DNA of 64,000 nt, taken from the NCBI RefSeq assembly GCF_021412565.1, contig NZ_JAKCLJ010000006.1:1-64000 (forward strand). The letters are read 5' to 3'. Source of the stretch: Shewanella sp. AS1 (GTDB lineage: Bacteria > Pseudomonadota > Gammaproteobacteria > Enterobacterales > Shewanellaceae). Under the pieces are notes generated by a model. The model made no database searches. It was not told the origin of the DNA and saw only the letters and a program-made list of their open reading frames with translations. Position 1 is the first letter of the stretch, and each line of letters starts with the position of its first letter. Below, one piece after another: positions 1-8,204 of this stretch. A program made the translations under genes and the position numbers.

Positions 1-52
1 GCGCAGCTTCTAATTTGAACTCTGCACTGAATGTCGGTCTTGTGTTCTTCAT
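1..52 (-). CDS. IS3-family transposase OrfA, N-terminal fragment (cut by window edge)
   Basis: The minus strand opens with an ATG at 52-50 preceded by an AAGGTGGT-like ribosome binding site, and encodes MKNTRPTFSAEFKLEAA before the window ends. This matches the start of the helix-turn-helix OrfA (InsE-like) proteins of IS3-family elements, which bind the transposon ends; the catalytic OrfB would lie outside the window. Only 17 codons are visible, so the subgroup and intactness cannot be judged. The family call is from recognition of the conserved start. Confidence 0.75.
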   Translation of the reverse strand, partial: MKNTRPTFSAEFKLEAA

Positions 53-126
53 TTCTACCACCTTTTTTCTGGAAGTGAGTCTATCACTTCGTCTATTCAG
101 GTGGCCAAATTCACTATGCCACTACA
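1..126 (-). mobile_element. Terminal part of an IS3-family insertion sequence
   Basis: The transposase start at 52 lies about 75 bp from a likely element terminus: the plus strand reads GGCCAAATTCACTATGCC then ACTACA at 121-126, giving the TGT...ACA end typical of many IS3-family elements. The exact boundary is inferred because the other terminus is outside the window. It abuts the integron-like leader, so the insertion may have removed or separated whatever originally lay to its left. Confidence 0.6.
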
Positions 127-410
127 ACCAGACACTGGGTAAATATACAGTCATATCCTATTGCGCTAGTTTTTTGGGGTTTTGAGAGCAATATCCGTGC
201 GCGTTTTTCCAATTGAAATAATTTTAAGTTATTTAAAATCAGCATGATACAAACTACAAAGATTAGATAATAGGTTTGGAAAACGCGCATGCGCGTTTTT
301 CCAGATGGTATATTTATCAAAATGCTGATAAGTTCATTTTATACAGATAGTTAACTGTGCGCGTTTTCACTGGTCCAACGAGGTAAACGCGCATGCGCAC
401 TAATAAAATG
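127..410 (+). other. attI-like integron leader, copy A
   Basis: This 284-bp stretch is collinear with 52640-52923. The last 147 bp (264-410) differ at only about five positions by eye from 52777-52923; the first 137 bp have diverged but keep the same length, the same CTG-N10-CAG box and the same CGTGCGCGTTTT motif at the same offsets. The block holds a 20-bp perfect palindrome (280-299) and further GCGCGTTT/AAACGCGC repeats in both orientations. It ends at G410, the predicted recombination point (AAAATG^TTATATG), directly before a gene cassette. Position and content fit an integron attI region. No integrase gene is present beside it in the window. Confidence 0.7.
135..150. promoter_or_regulatory. 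LexA (SOS) box candidate in leader A
   Basis: The site is CTGGGTAAATATACAG, which fits the CTG-N10-CAG form of gammaproteobacterial LexA operators; on the minus strand it begins CTGT. Integron integrase promoters are known to be LexA-controlled. The same kind of box sits at the identical offset in the second leader although the bases around it differ. Confidence 0.55.
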
Positions 411-440
411 TTATATGCAGAAAAGATAGGAGTGCTATCC

Positions 441-674
441 ATGAAAATAGTTGTTGATTCCCAAGGGCGGGAAATAGGTAACTTTGATGGAAATCTAGTC
501 AAAGATTCACATGGTAAAGTCATTTACTGGATCTCAGACGAAGATGTGTTCGCCCCAAACGAGTATGCAGATGAAGACTTACACGCTTTTAACAAAGGGC
601 AGTTTTCAAAAATTGGAGAATATGACGGGGGTCTATGCACCTCCAATAATGAAGTGATTTTTGAAATAAAATAA
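441..674 (+). CDS. Small cassette protein, resembles 4-fold beta flower proteins
   Basis: A 78-residue protein of unknown function. The start at 441 is chosen because AGGAG lies just upstream; the longer frame from 393 would begin inside the attI-like leader. The sequence is a run of short beta-type repeats of the form GR.IG.FDG..V.DS.GKVI, GQFSKIGEYDGG and NNEVIFEI, which recalls the repeated short strands of 4-fold beta flower domain proteins. This resemblance is by eye and the function of such proteins is not established. No signal peptide or membrane segment is seen. It is the first gene of the cassette and would be expressed from the leader promoter. Confidence 0.65.
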   Translation: MKIVVDSQGREIGNFDGNLVKDSHGKVIYWISDEDVFAPNEYADEDLHAFNKGQFSKIGEYDGGLCTSNNEVIFEIK

Positions 675-712
675 ATCTACAGTTATTAAGATTTTTAAAA
701 GCAGGAGCAGTG

Positions 713-862
713 ATGAAAAATTGGTACAAGAAAATGACTAAAGGCCAAAAAATCTTTGTCTACTTGGTGTCCATGGCTTTGGTCTTGGTTTATGGGATTG
801 GCTTGTTGCCCTTAGCCATACTTATTTACTTACAACTGGGTGAAGGTGGAGCAGAGGAATAG
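713..862 (+). CDS. Small membrane protein of integron cassette
   Basis: A 49-residue protein starting at ATG 713 with GCAGGAGCAG immediately upstream. The N-terminus is basic (MKNWYKKMTKGQK), followed by one or two hydrophobic stretches (FVYLVSMALVLVYGIGLL and PLAILIYLQL) and an acidic tail ending GGAEE, so it should sit in the inner membrane with the basic end in the cytoplasm. The stop at 862 is one base before the 5' box of the attC site. Function is unknown. Its pairing with the upstream small protein inside one mobile cassette could mean they act together, but that is inference. Confidence 0.7.
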   Translation: MKNWYKKMTKGQKIFVYLVSMALVLVYGIGLLPLAILIYLQLGEGGAEE

Positions 863-863
863 C

Positions 864-947
864 ATATAACAATTTGCTGTTGTCGCCACTATCGTGGCTG
901 GGACTGCCTACGCTTCGCTTCGGCAGCCCCAAAGCAAGGCGTTAGCC
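864..947 (+). other. Integron attC site of cassette A1
   Basis: R'' box ATATAAC (864-870) and R' box GTTAGCC (941-947) bound an 84-bp imperfect palindrome. TTTGCT after R'' pairs with AGCAA before R', and the centre folds on GGG-ACTGCC against GGCAG-CCC. R'' complements the first bases of this cassette at 410-417, confirming that it belongs to the upstream genes. Confidence 0.8.
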
Positions 948-985
948 CATAGAAATTCTTATCTGAAATTCGCCTGATACAGCCG

Positions 986-1008
986 AAGTCCTAACAAGCT
1001 TTTGTCCA
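986..1008 (+). repeat. Conserved right end of integron-like module, copy A
   Basis: A 23-bp motif (AAGTCCTAAC then AAGCTTTTGTCCA) that recurs with one mismatch at 56123-56145. In both places it lies some 35-40 bp beyond the last attC site, and sequence similarity between the two modules stops right after it. The bases TCCTAAC resemble the 5' box of an attC, but no matching 3' half follows. Confidence 0.6.
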
Positions 1009-1109
1009 GAAATGAGTTACAACTAGTATGATACTTTAATACTCAGTTGTATCTCGTTTCGGTCTTGGTAGTAGCAATTAGTATGAAACTTTATTCCTCT
1101 CCCACAAGG

Positions 1110-2000
1110 TCAGACGTTTTTCATCAAAAAGTCTACGAACGCCCGGTCGGCAATGCCTACCGGGCGTTCTTTATTCCAGGCGATATGAAGATCCAGATAC
1201 ACAGCAGGCTCGAAGGGCAGGGCGAGTATGCTGTCGCGCTTTTCAATCACCATTTCCAGCACACTGGTAATGGCATAACCCTGGGAAACCACTTGTTTTA
1301 TCAAGTTAATCAGGTTGGTTTCAAAGGCGATATTGGTGTTGAGCCCTAACGCTTTGGCCTTAGCCAACATCCATTCGCGGTGAAAATAGCCCGGCTTAAA
1401 CATGACGAGTTCATGTTCAAAAAACTGCTCTAGGGTGACGCTTTGCTGTTGTGCCAGTGGATGTTCTTCACCTACGGCAACCACCATCTGTTCCCTTAAT
1501 AGCAGGTGGCTATCAAAGTTAGGCTGCAGATCTTGACTTGTGATGATCGCAATATCCACCTCTTCATTTTGCAGCATTCGCAGACTGTCGCGGGTGCCGC
1601 CTTCAAACAGCGAGAGTTTAAGCTCTGGATAATGGTGTCGAAAAGCCATCAGCCTCGATGGTAGGTAATAGGAGCCGAGCATGCCGGGAACCGCGATACG
1701 AACCTCTCCCATGGTGAGATTGGCCATGGATTTAATTTGGGCCTCGGCCTGTTTGAGCTGTTTGAGGATCAACTTGGCGTGTTGATGCAGCGCCTGTCCT
1801 TCCGCGGTTAGGGTCAGGCGGTTGCCATCCTGACCTCGAAAGTGGCGATTACGGTTGATCAGGGTAACCCCAAGATGGGCTTCTAATCGCTTGATGCTTT
1901 GACTCAAGGCGGGCTGAGCGATATTCAATTGCTTCGCCGCAAGGGTAAAGCTGCCTTTTGTTGCCAGGGCATCAAAATGTTTTAGCTGTTTGGTATCCAT
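1110..2000 (-). CDS. LysR-family transcriptional regulator
   Basis: A 296-residue LysR regulator. Residues 1-60 form the winged helix-turn-helix (MDTKQLKHFDALATKGSFT, AAKQLNIAQPALSQSIKRLE, LTLTAEG), and residues about 90-295 the periplasmic-binding-protein-like effector domain. It is transcribed divergently from an MFS transporter with a 141-bp gap that contains a dyad suited to LysR binding (2035-2061). LysR proteins normally repress themselves and activate the divergent gene in response to a small molecule; the ligand here is unknown. The arrangement is like the E. coli ynfL/ynfM pair. The 3' end of the gene contains a strong hairpin. Confidence 0.9.
   Translation of the reverse strand: MDTKQLKHFDALATKGSFTLAAKQLNIAQPALSQSIKRLEAHLGVTLINRNRHFRGQDGNRLTLTAEGQALHQHAKLILKQLKQAEAQIKSMANLTMGEVRIAVPGMLGSYYLPSRLMAFRHHYPELKLSLFEGGTRDSLRMLQNEEVDIAIITSQDLQPNFDSHLLLREQMVVAVGEEHPLAQQQSVTLEQFFEHELVMFKPGYFHREWMLAKAKALGLNTNIAFETNLINLIKQVVSQGYAITSVLEMVIEKRDSILALPFEPAVYLDLHIAWNKERPVGIADRAFVDFLMKNV
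1137..1169 (+). terminator. Hairpin inside the 3' end of the LysR gene
   Basis: An 11-bp perfect stem, GAACGCCCGGT (1137-1147) with ACCGGGCGTTC (1159-1169), followed on the plus strand by TTTATT. It could stop transcription coming rightward from the integron cassette, antisense to the LysR gene, although it also encodes residues near the LysR C-terminus. Confidence 0.4.
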
Positions 2001-2034
2001 AATACCTCGGCATCAATCGGCTAGGAGCAAGGAG

Positions 2035-2061
2035 ATGTCCATAATTAAAAAGTATGGACAT
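2035..2061. promoter_or_regulatory. LysR-type operator dyad
   Basis: ATGTCCATA (2035-2043) and TATGGACAT (2053-2061) are perfect inverted repeats separated by nine AT-rich bases, in the intergenic space between the divergent LysR and MFS genes. LysR proteins typically bind such interrupted dyads at divergent promoters, so this is the likely regulator site. Confidence 0.6.
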
Positions 2062-2141
2062 AATAAATATAATCTATTTTTGTTATGGTAATATCGGTGC
2101 TAATCTTTGTCTATTGGGTGTAACTAATTTAAGTAAGACAG

Positions 2142-3353
2142 ATGAGCGAGCAGCAATTACAAACACGTTTGATATGGGGATTGTCCATCGCATCCGTGGT
2201 TATCTATATCAATCTCTATCTCGTGCAAGGCATGCTGCCCTTGATTGCCGCGAGCTTTAATGTGCTGCCGGCCCATGCCACACTGCTGCTCTCTGTCACC
2301 AGTTTCTCGATGGCATTTTCACTGCTTGTTTACGCCACACTTTCTGACAAAATTGGCCGCCGTCTGCCCCTGCTCTGGAGCTTAGGCCTACTGATTCTTG
2401 TCGATCTCATGCTGATTTTTGTCCGTGACTTTAGCGCGTTGATGTTGGTGCGATTAATCCAGGGAGGATTACTGGCCGCGGTGCCGGCTATTGCCATGGC
2501 TTATTTTAAAGACATGTTAAACAAATCAGTGCTGCTTAAAGCTGGTGCCATCTACATAGGTGCTAACAGTTTAGGGGGTATTGTCGGCCGCTTGCTTGGC
2601 GGCGCTATGACCCAATATCTTGAATGGACTCAGGCGATGATCTTGCTAAGTGCCATCACAGCTTTAGGCGTGTTTGTTGCGATGGGACTGCTGCCTAATC
2701 GTGATAAGGTGCGTAGCGATCGTACAGAGAAGCTGAGATTCGATAAGCAAGATCTGAAAGGCTTCTGGCTGCATTTGAGCGATATGGCCATGATCAGGCT
2801 ATATCTGCTTGGTGGACTCGCTTTTATGGTGATGGTGAACCAGTTTAGTTTTATTCAGTTGCATTTGATACAGGCACCATTTCATTGGGGGAAATTTGAG
2901 GTCACCTTGATCTTCCTCTGTTACCTAAGCGGGACTTACGCCTCGTTTCGTTCGGCAAAATGGGTCTATCGCTTCGGTCGGCAAAGTCTGTTTGTGGTAT
3001 CGAGTCTCATGATGTGTATTGGGAGCACTGTGACTCTGTTTGATACCACCAGTGCCATTATCTTTGGTTTTCTCTTATCCAGCTTTGGTTTCTTCACATT
3101 CCATAGTGTGTGTAACGCCTGGGTGGCTCAGCGTGCTCAGCAGCACAGGGCTAAGGCAACGGCACTCTATCTTTGCAGTTATTATCTGGGAGCTGCACTT
3201 GGTGGCCCTTATCTGATGCCATTTTGGCATCAATGGGGCTGGAGTGGAGTGGTCGGCGGCAGTATGTTGATCTTATCAGCCTTGGTTATACTGGTGACTT
3301 TTATGAGGCGACGCGCTAAGCGCCACCCCCCATTACTGATGTCAGAACACTAA
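2142..3353 (+). CDS. MFS transporter, YnfM-like
   Basis: A 403-residue major facilitator superfamily permease of the inner membrane with about twelve hydrophobic segments. The signature loop between helices 2 and 3 is visible as TLSDKIGRRLPLL near residue 70. Strong hydrophobicity continues to the C-terminus, which ends in a basic tail (MRRRAKRH). It is divergent from the LysR regulator and probably exports or imports the compound sensed by it. By arrangement and size it resembles E. coli YnfM (arabinose/drug-efflux type), but the substrate cannot be read from the sequence. The start has only a weak ribosome binding site. Confidence 0.85.
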   Translation: MSEQQLQTRLIWGLSIASVVIYINLYLVQGMLPLIAASFNVLPAHATLLLSVTSFSMAFSLLVYATLSDKIGRRLPLLWSLGLLILVDLMLIFVRDFSALMLVRLIQGGLLAAVPAIAMAYFKDMLNKSVLLKAGAIYIGANSLGGIVGRLLGGAMTQYLEWTQAMILLSAITALGVFVAMGLLPNRDKVRSDRTEKLRFDKQDLKGFWLHLSDMAMIRLYLLGGLAFMVMVNQFSFIQLHLIQAPFHWGKFEVTLIFLCYLSGTYASFRSAKWVYRFGRQSLFVVSSLMMCIGSTVTLFDTTSAIIFGFLLSSFGFFTFHSVCNAWVAQRAQQHRAKATALYLCSYYLGAALGGPYLMPFWHQWGWSGVVGGSMLILSALVILVTFMRRRAKRHPPLLMSEH

Positions 3354-3415
3354 TGGTTCCTATGTGATCTCAGTGATGTCCAAGCGCAATTTATTAATTG
3401 CTATCAATAAATAGC

Positions 3416-4813
3416 TTAGTAACCACTTAGTTTATCGATATATTCCGGCAGGAATAGTGATATTTGTGGAATGTAAGTGATCAATCCTAGGAAGAATAGC
3501 AACAGGACTAACCAAGGCAGACAGGAGTGGATCACCCAGCCGATACTGCGCCCTGTGATGCCGGAAGTCACAAACAGATTTAATCCCACCGGCGGCGTAA
3601 GCATGCCTATCTCCATGTTAACCACCATAATGATCCCAAGGTGAATGGGGTCGATCCCAAGCTGAACCGCAATAGGGAACAATATGGGTGCCATGATCAG
3701 CAAGATAGCCGAAGGCTCCATGAAGTTGCCCGCAGCCAGCAGCAGTAAGTTGACTATGATGAGAAAGCCCCATACCGGCAGCCCCATACCGACTATGGCT
3801 TCGGCGATAATATGAGGGATCCGCTCAGTGGTGAGAACGTGGGCGAACAACATGGCATTAGCGATAATAAACAGCAACATGATACTCACTTTGGCGCCAT
3901 CTCTGACGACAGAGCGGATCTCTTTATCAGTAGGTGTTTTGATAATACCAATCAGCATAAAACTGATGTTTCTCAACACGGCTCTGTAAAGCGGCTCTTT
4001 GGGTTTCTTCCAGGGCACATTTTTCAGCGGGCCGATATCGCGATAACCTAAAATAGCGACCAGATAAGCATAAACACAGGCAACGGCTGCGGCCTCGGTT
4101 GGGCTGGCTACACCGCCATAGATAGAGCCAAGTACGATGAAGATCAGGGCTATCCCACCTAAGGCTTTGGCACTGGATTTGACTAAGACTCCCATGCCGG
4201 GAAAGGGGCGGGAAGGCAGATTTTTGATGCGCGCCACGATATAGATGGCGATCATTAACAGCAGTCCCATCATCAAACCTGGGATGAGCCCCGCCATAAA
4301 CATTCTGGCCGCCGATACCTCGGTGGCAGCGGCGTAGACCAGCATCACGATTGAGGGAGGAATGAGGATCCCCAGAGTGCCAGAGGTGGTGATCACCCCA
4401 GCAGCAAATTTCTCAGGGTAACCGGCGCTGACCATACCCACTATTACGATAGAGCCGATGGCAGCCACTGTGGCGGGCGATGAACCGGACACGGCGGCAA
4501 ACAGCATACAGGCCAATACCGAGGCCATGGCTAGGCCGCCGCGAATATGGCCTACGCTGTCCATGGCAAAATCGATAATGCGCCGTGCGACACCGCCGGT
4601 CGATAAAAATGCCGATGACAGAATGAAGAATGGGATCGCGAGCAGGGTGTAATGCTCTGAAGTGGAGGCGTAAAGTTTCAGTGCGATAGAGGCCAGTGAA
4701 TCATCGGAGAAGAGTAAAATCGTGAGCATGCTGGAAAAGCCAAGGGCAATGGCGATCGGCATGCCGATGATCATGCAAAAAAACAGCGTGATAAATAGCG
4801 TCGCTATGGTCAT
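3416..4813 (-). CDS. dctM: TRAP transporter large permease, DctM-type
   Basis: A 465-residue integral membrane protein of the DctM family, the ion-coupled translocating subunit of tripartite ATP-independent periplasmic transporters. About twelve hydrophobic segments are present, with conserved elements such as AAVSGSSPATVAAIGSI (near residue 110), GTLGILIPPSI (near 145) and MLTPPVGLNLFV near the C-terminus. It overlaps the small permease gene by one base (shared at 4813), so the two are translationally coupled. Gene order on the minus strand is dctP, dctQ, dctM. In Shewanella this system takes up C4-dicarboxylates such as fumarate; the substrate is inferred from family. Confidence 0.93.
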   Translation of the reverse strand: MTIATLFITLFFCMIIGMPIAIALGFSSMLTILLFSDDSLASIALKLYASTSEHYTLLAIPFFILSSAFLSTGGVARRIIDFAMDSVGHIRGGLAMASVLACMLFAAVSGSSPATVAAIGSIVIVGMVSAGYPEKFAAGVITTSGTLGILIPPSIVMLVYAAATEVSAARMFMAGLIPGLMMGLLLMIAIYIVARIKNLPSRPFPGMGVLVKSSAKALGGIALIFIVLGSIYGGVASPTEAAAVACVYAYLVAILGYRDIGPLKNVPWKKPKEPLYRAVLRNISFMLIGIIKTPTDKEIRSVVRDGAKVSIMLLFIIANAMLFAHVLTTERIPHIIAEAIVGMGLPVWGFLIIVNLLLLAAGNFMEPSAILLIMAPILFPIAVQLGIDPIHLGIIMVVNMEIGMLTPPVGLNLFVTSGITGRSIGWVIHSCLPWLVLLLFFLGLITYIPQISLFLPEYIDKLSGY

Positions 4814-5451
4814 TATTTATCTCCCAGGTTTTTGTCGTTTGTTGTATCAGGGGTTTCATCAATAAGGTGCAGGCTCTCTTTGGCTTCGTCAGCCAGATAA
4901 AAACCATCCATCTGATTTCGCAAAATGGCGATACCTAACTCGATTAAGCGCCAGGTCAGCATTAAAAACCCGATGAGCAGGATAGATTGTGATAACCAGA
5001 GGGGTATGGCTGGATCTTCGCTATCGATTCGAAACAGTTCCCAGGCTTGATCGGCATCGAGCAGATTGACGATAAAGTGTGGCACATCGAGATCTTCCAT
5101 GGGCACGCCAATTTGGTACATCTTGGCGAGGTAGTCCCAGCTACCGATTAAAAACATGATGCAATAGATGATGCAGATGGTGACGGCCAAAAGTGCCGTA
5201 TATTTACGTCCCTTTGGCGGTAATTTGCTGACAAAGGCATCGACGCCAATATGAGCACCGACTTTGACTCCATACGACATGCCAAAGAGTACAAACCAAC
5301 CGCAAAGGGTAAGGGTTAATTCCTGGATCCACAGAAAGCCGGTATTAAAAAAAAATCGTGCAATGACTTCGACAAACACCAGTATCGTCATGGCAGAAAT
5401 TAAGCTGTTTAAGATCCCTTCTTCTAAATGAGATAATAGACGAGAAGTCAT
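4813..5451 (-). CDS. dctQ: TRAP transporter small permease, DctQ-type
   Basis: A 212-residue membrane protein with four main hydrophobic segments, matching the DctQ subunit that pairs with DctM. Motifs include FFFNTGFLWIQELTLTLCGW (near residue 35) and GAHIGVDAFVSKLPPKGRK. It is somewhat longer than the usual 160-180 residues because of an inserted stretch near residues 115-145 and an acidic C-terminal tail. A strong AGGAGG ribosome binding site precedes it. A stable hairpin separates it from dctP. Confidence 0.9.
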   Translation of the reverse strand: MTSRLLSHLEEGILNSLISAMTILVFVEVIARFFFNTGFLWIQELTLTLCGWFVLFGMSYGVKVGAHIGVDAFVSKLPPKGRKYTALLAVTICIIYCIMFLIGSWDYLAKMYQIGVPMEDLDVPHFIVNLLDADQAWELFRIDSEDPAIPLWLSQSILLIGFLMLTWRLIELGIAILRNQMDGFYLADEAKESLHLIDETPDTTNDKNLGDK

Positions 5452-5467
5452 CGCCCCTCCTTAGGTA

Positions 5468-5498
5468 GGCAGAGATTAACCGAGGGGCAATCTCTGCC
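5468..5498 (-). terminator. dctP-dctQ intergenic hairpin
   Basis: GGCAGAGATT (5468-5477) pairs with AATCTCTGCC (5489-5498), a perfect 10-bp stem in the gap between dctP and dctQ. On the operon strand there is no strong T-run, so it is more likely an mRNA-stabilising or partly attenuating hairpin that keeps the binding protein more abundant than the permeases than a full terminator. Confidence 0.5.
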
Positions 5499-5531
5499 TT
5501 TTATTATTATGTTTGCAGATCAGTTATCTTA

Positions 5532-6900
<1,369 letters not shown>

Positions 6901-7128
6901 TCACTTCATGGGCTCAATTCGTTTCATGGCTGAATCGGTCGGCAATAGCTCTAAATGCCCTTGGGCATCAAAGTACCAACCAGAAATGAACCCTTTCTGG
7001 CGCATGGCAACTAGGTTGCGCATCACCTCTTTGGCTTCAACCAAGGCCTGCTGCTCATCACACTCATGGGTGAGTTTTAGATAGGCCGCAATGCTGGCAA
7101 GCGAGGCAGATTGAGAAACGTTGGCCAT
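6901..7128 (-). CDS. Small hypothetical protein
   Basis: A 75-residue soluble protein beginning MANVSQSASLASIAAYLKL; the start at 7128 is chosen because GAGGTC lies seven bases upstream, and the next in-frame Met upstream adds only four residues. It is predicted mostly helical, with an acidic stretch (THECDEQQALVEAKEVM) and an aromatic segment (GFISGWYFDAQGHLELLP). No known motif was recognised. It lies alone between the TRAP operon and the tRNA-Val cluster. Coding status rests on the ribosome binding site and protein-like composition. Confidence 0.6.
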   Translation of the reverse strand: MANVSQSASLASIAAYLKLTHECDEQQALVEAKEVMRNLVAMRQKGFISGWYFDAQGHLELLPTDSAMKRIEPMK

Positions 7129-7256
7129 AACTGACCTCAAAATTTAGCAGGGAATATGTGAAGAATAGTCGAGCGTAACGGAACTGCACGGCACAAAAAC
7201 GGGCTGGCTAGGCTAAATAATTCTAAGGAAAATTTGGATAAGAAAAAGGAGAAATA

Positions 7257-7332
7257 TGGTGGTCGCTACTGGGCTCGAACCAGTGACCCCCTCCTTGTAA
7301 GGGAGGTGCTCTCCCAGCTGAGCTAAGCGACC
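7257..7332 (-). tRNA. tRNA-Val (anticodon TAC), copy 1
   Basis: A 76-nt cloverleaf on the minus strand: acceptor GGTCGCT/AGCGACC, anticodon loop CTTACAA (TAC), T-arm ACTGG-TTCGAGC-CCAGT and encoded CCA. It is last in transcription order of five identical copies. Confidence 0.97.
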
Positions 7333-7366
7333 TGGGATAATTCAATTTGTTCAACTACATAAGATA

Positions 7367-7442
7367 TGGTGGTCGCTACTGGGCTCGAACCAGTGACCCC
7401 CTCCTTGTAAGGGAGGTGCTCTCCCAGCTGAGCTAAGCGACC
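7367..7442 (-). tRNA. tRNA-Val (anticodon TAC), copy 2
   Basis: Identical in sequence to the neighbouring valine tRNA genes, with encoded CCA; separated from them by about 34 bp of unrelated spacer, so the array is co-transcribed and processed. Confidence 0.97.
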
Positions 7443-7480
7443 TGGGATATAGTTGATTGCGATATTCTCTCTCGTTGAGA

Positions 7481-7556
7481 TGGTGGTCGCTACTGGGCTC
7501 GAACCAGTGACCCCCTCCTTGTAAGGGAGGTGCTCTCCCAGCTGAGCTAAGCGACC
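7481..7556 (-). tRNA. tRNA-Val (anticodon TAC), copy 3
   Basis: Same 76-nt sequence and TAC anticodon as the flanking copies. Confidence 0.97.
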
Positions 7557-7608
7557 TGGGAATATCTCACAACATCATCTGAAATCTATCCAACCAATCG
7601 ATAATATA

Positions 7609-7684
7609 TGGTGGTCGCTACTGGGCTCGAACCAGTGACCCCCTCCTTGTAAGGGAGGTGCTCTCCCAGCTGAGCTAAGCGACC
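7609..7684 (-). tRNA. tRNA-Val (anticodon TAC), copy 4
   Basis: Same 76-nt sequence and TAC anticodon as the flanking copies. Confidence 0.97.
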
Positions 7685-7728
7685 TGGGATATTCCAAATT
7701 GTACAGCCATAACGCTTTATTAAAGCTA

Positions 7729-7804
7729 TGGTGGTCGCTACTGGGCTCGAACCAGTGACCCCCTCCTTGTAAGGGAGGTGCTCTCCCAGCTGAGCTAAGC
7801 GACC
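7729..7804 (-). tRNA. tRNA-Val (anticodon TAC), copy 5 (promoter-proximal)
   Basis: First copy in transcription order; the strong promoter at 7823-7850 lies just upstream. Sequence is identical to the other four. Confidence 0.97.
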
Positions 7805-7822
7805 TCTGCTGTGTGGAGCCGT

Positions 7823-7850
7823 ATTATAGGGGGGAACGATCGACTGTCAA
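7823..7850 (-). promoter_or_regulatory. Sigma-70 promoter of the tRNA-Val operon
   Basis: On the minus strand a perfect TTGACA (7850-7845) and a perfect TATAAT (7828-7823) are separated by 16 bp, followed by a GC-rich start region, as in stringently controlled stable-RNA promoters. Confidence 0.85.
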
Positions 7851-8204
7851 CGGTTTTTTCGATAAAAGCTTATGTCTGATTCAAATTTGTGCGGATCGCA
7901 TTAATGTTAAACAAACATGGTGGACTTTGCCTTTGCAAAAACCTCTTACCAGGATCGCTAGGTTCCAGTGGCGGGCAATTTACTCTACATAAATCAAAAA
8001 CTAATTCGTCAAGTATGGGATGGAAGTAGACGCTTGGCAGGCTTGTGAAAGCGTTTAGGAAGCTATGAAAGAGGGCTGGTTTGTGATGTGACAGCTGAAA
8101 TAGTGGAGAGTATTTTCTCTTCTTCTGTTTGGCTGTTAGAATAGCGGCCACTTTTATCGTTTTGTCTACCACTTAGACTTTTGAAAATAGGTTAGTGTCC
8201 CACT
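7851..8204. other. Intergenic region between tRNA-Val promoter and gltX
   Basis: About 350 bp between divergent units. It must contain the gltX promoter, which I could not place with confidence. A 100-codon frame on the minus strand (7870-8172) has no ribosome binding site and no recognisable motif and is treated as chance. Confidence 0.4.

Larger units (their letters stand above)
411..941 (+). mobile_element. Integron gene cassette A1 (two genes)
   Basis: The cassette starts at TTATATG after G410 and ends at G941 of its attC site. Its first bases (GTTATATG with the preceding G) are exactly complementary to CATATAAC at 863-870, the 5' box of its own attC, as expected for a cassette inserted by integron recombination. 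It carries two short genes, 441-674 and 713-862, each with its own ribosome binding site. Most cassettes hold a single gene, so a two-gene cassette is less usual. Confidence 0.75.

Noticed and set aside
1025..1100. Direct repeat TAGTATGATACTTTA / TAGTATGAAACTTTA after module A
   Set aside because: Two imperfect 15-17 bp copies only, with no link to a gene or element end that I can support.
7870..8172. 100-codon minus-strand frame upstream of gltX
   Set aside because: No ribosome binding site, no recognisable motif, and it fills the region where the gltX promoter must lie.
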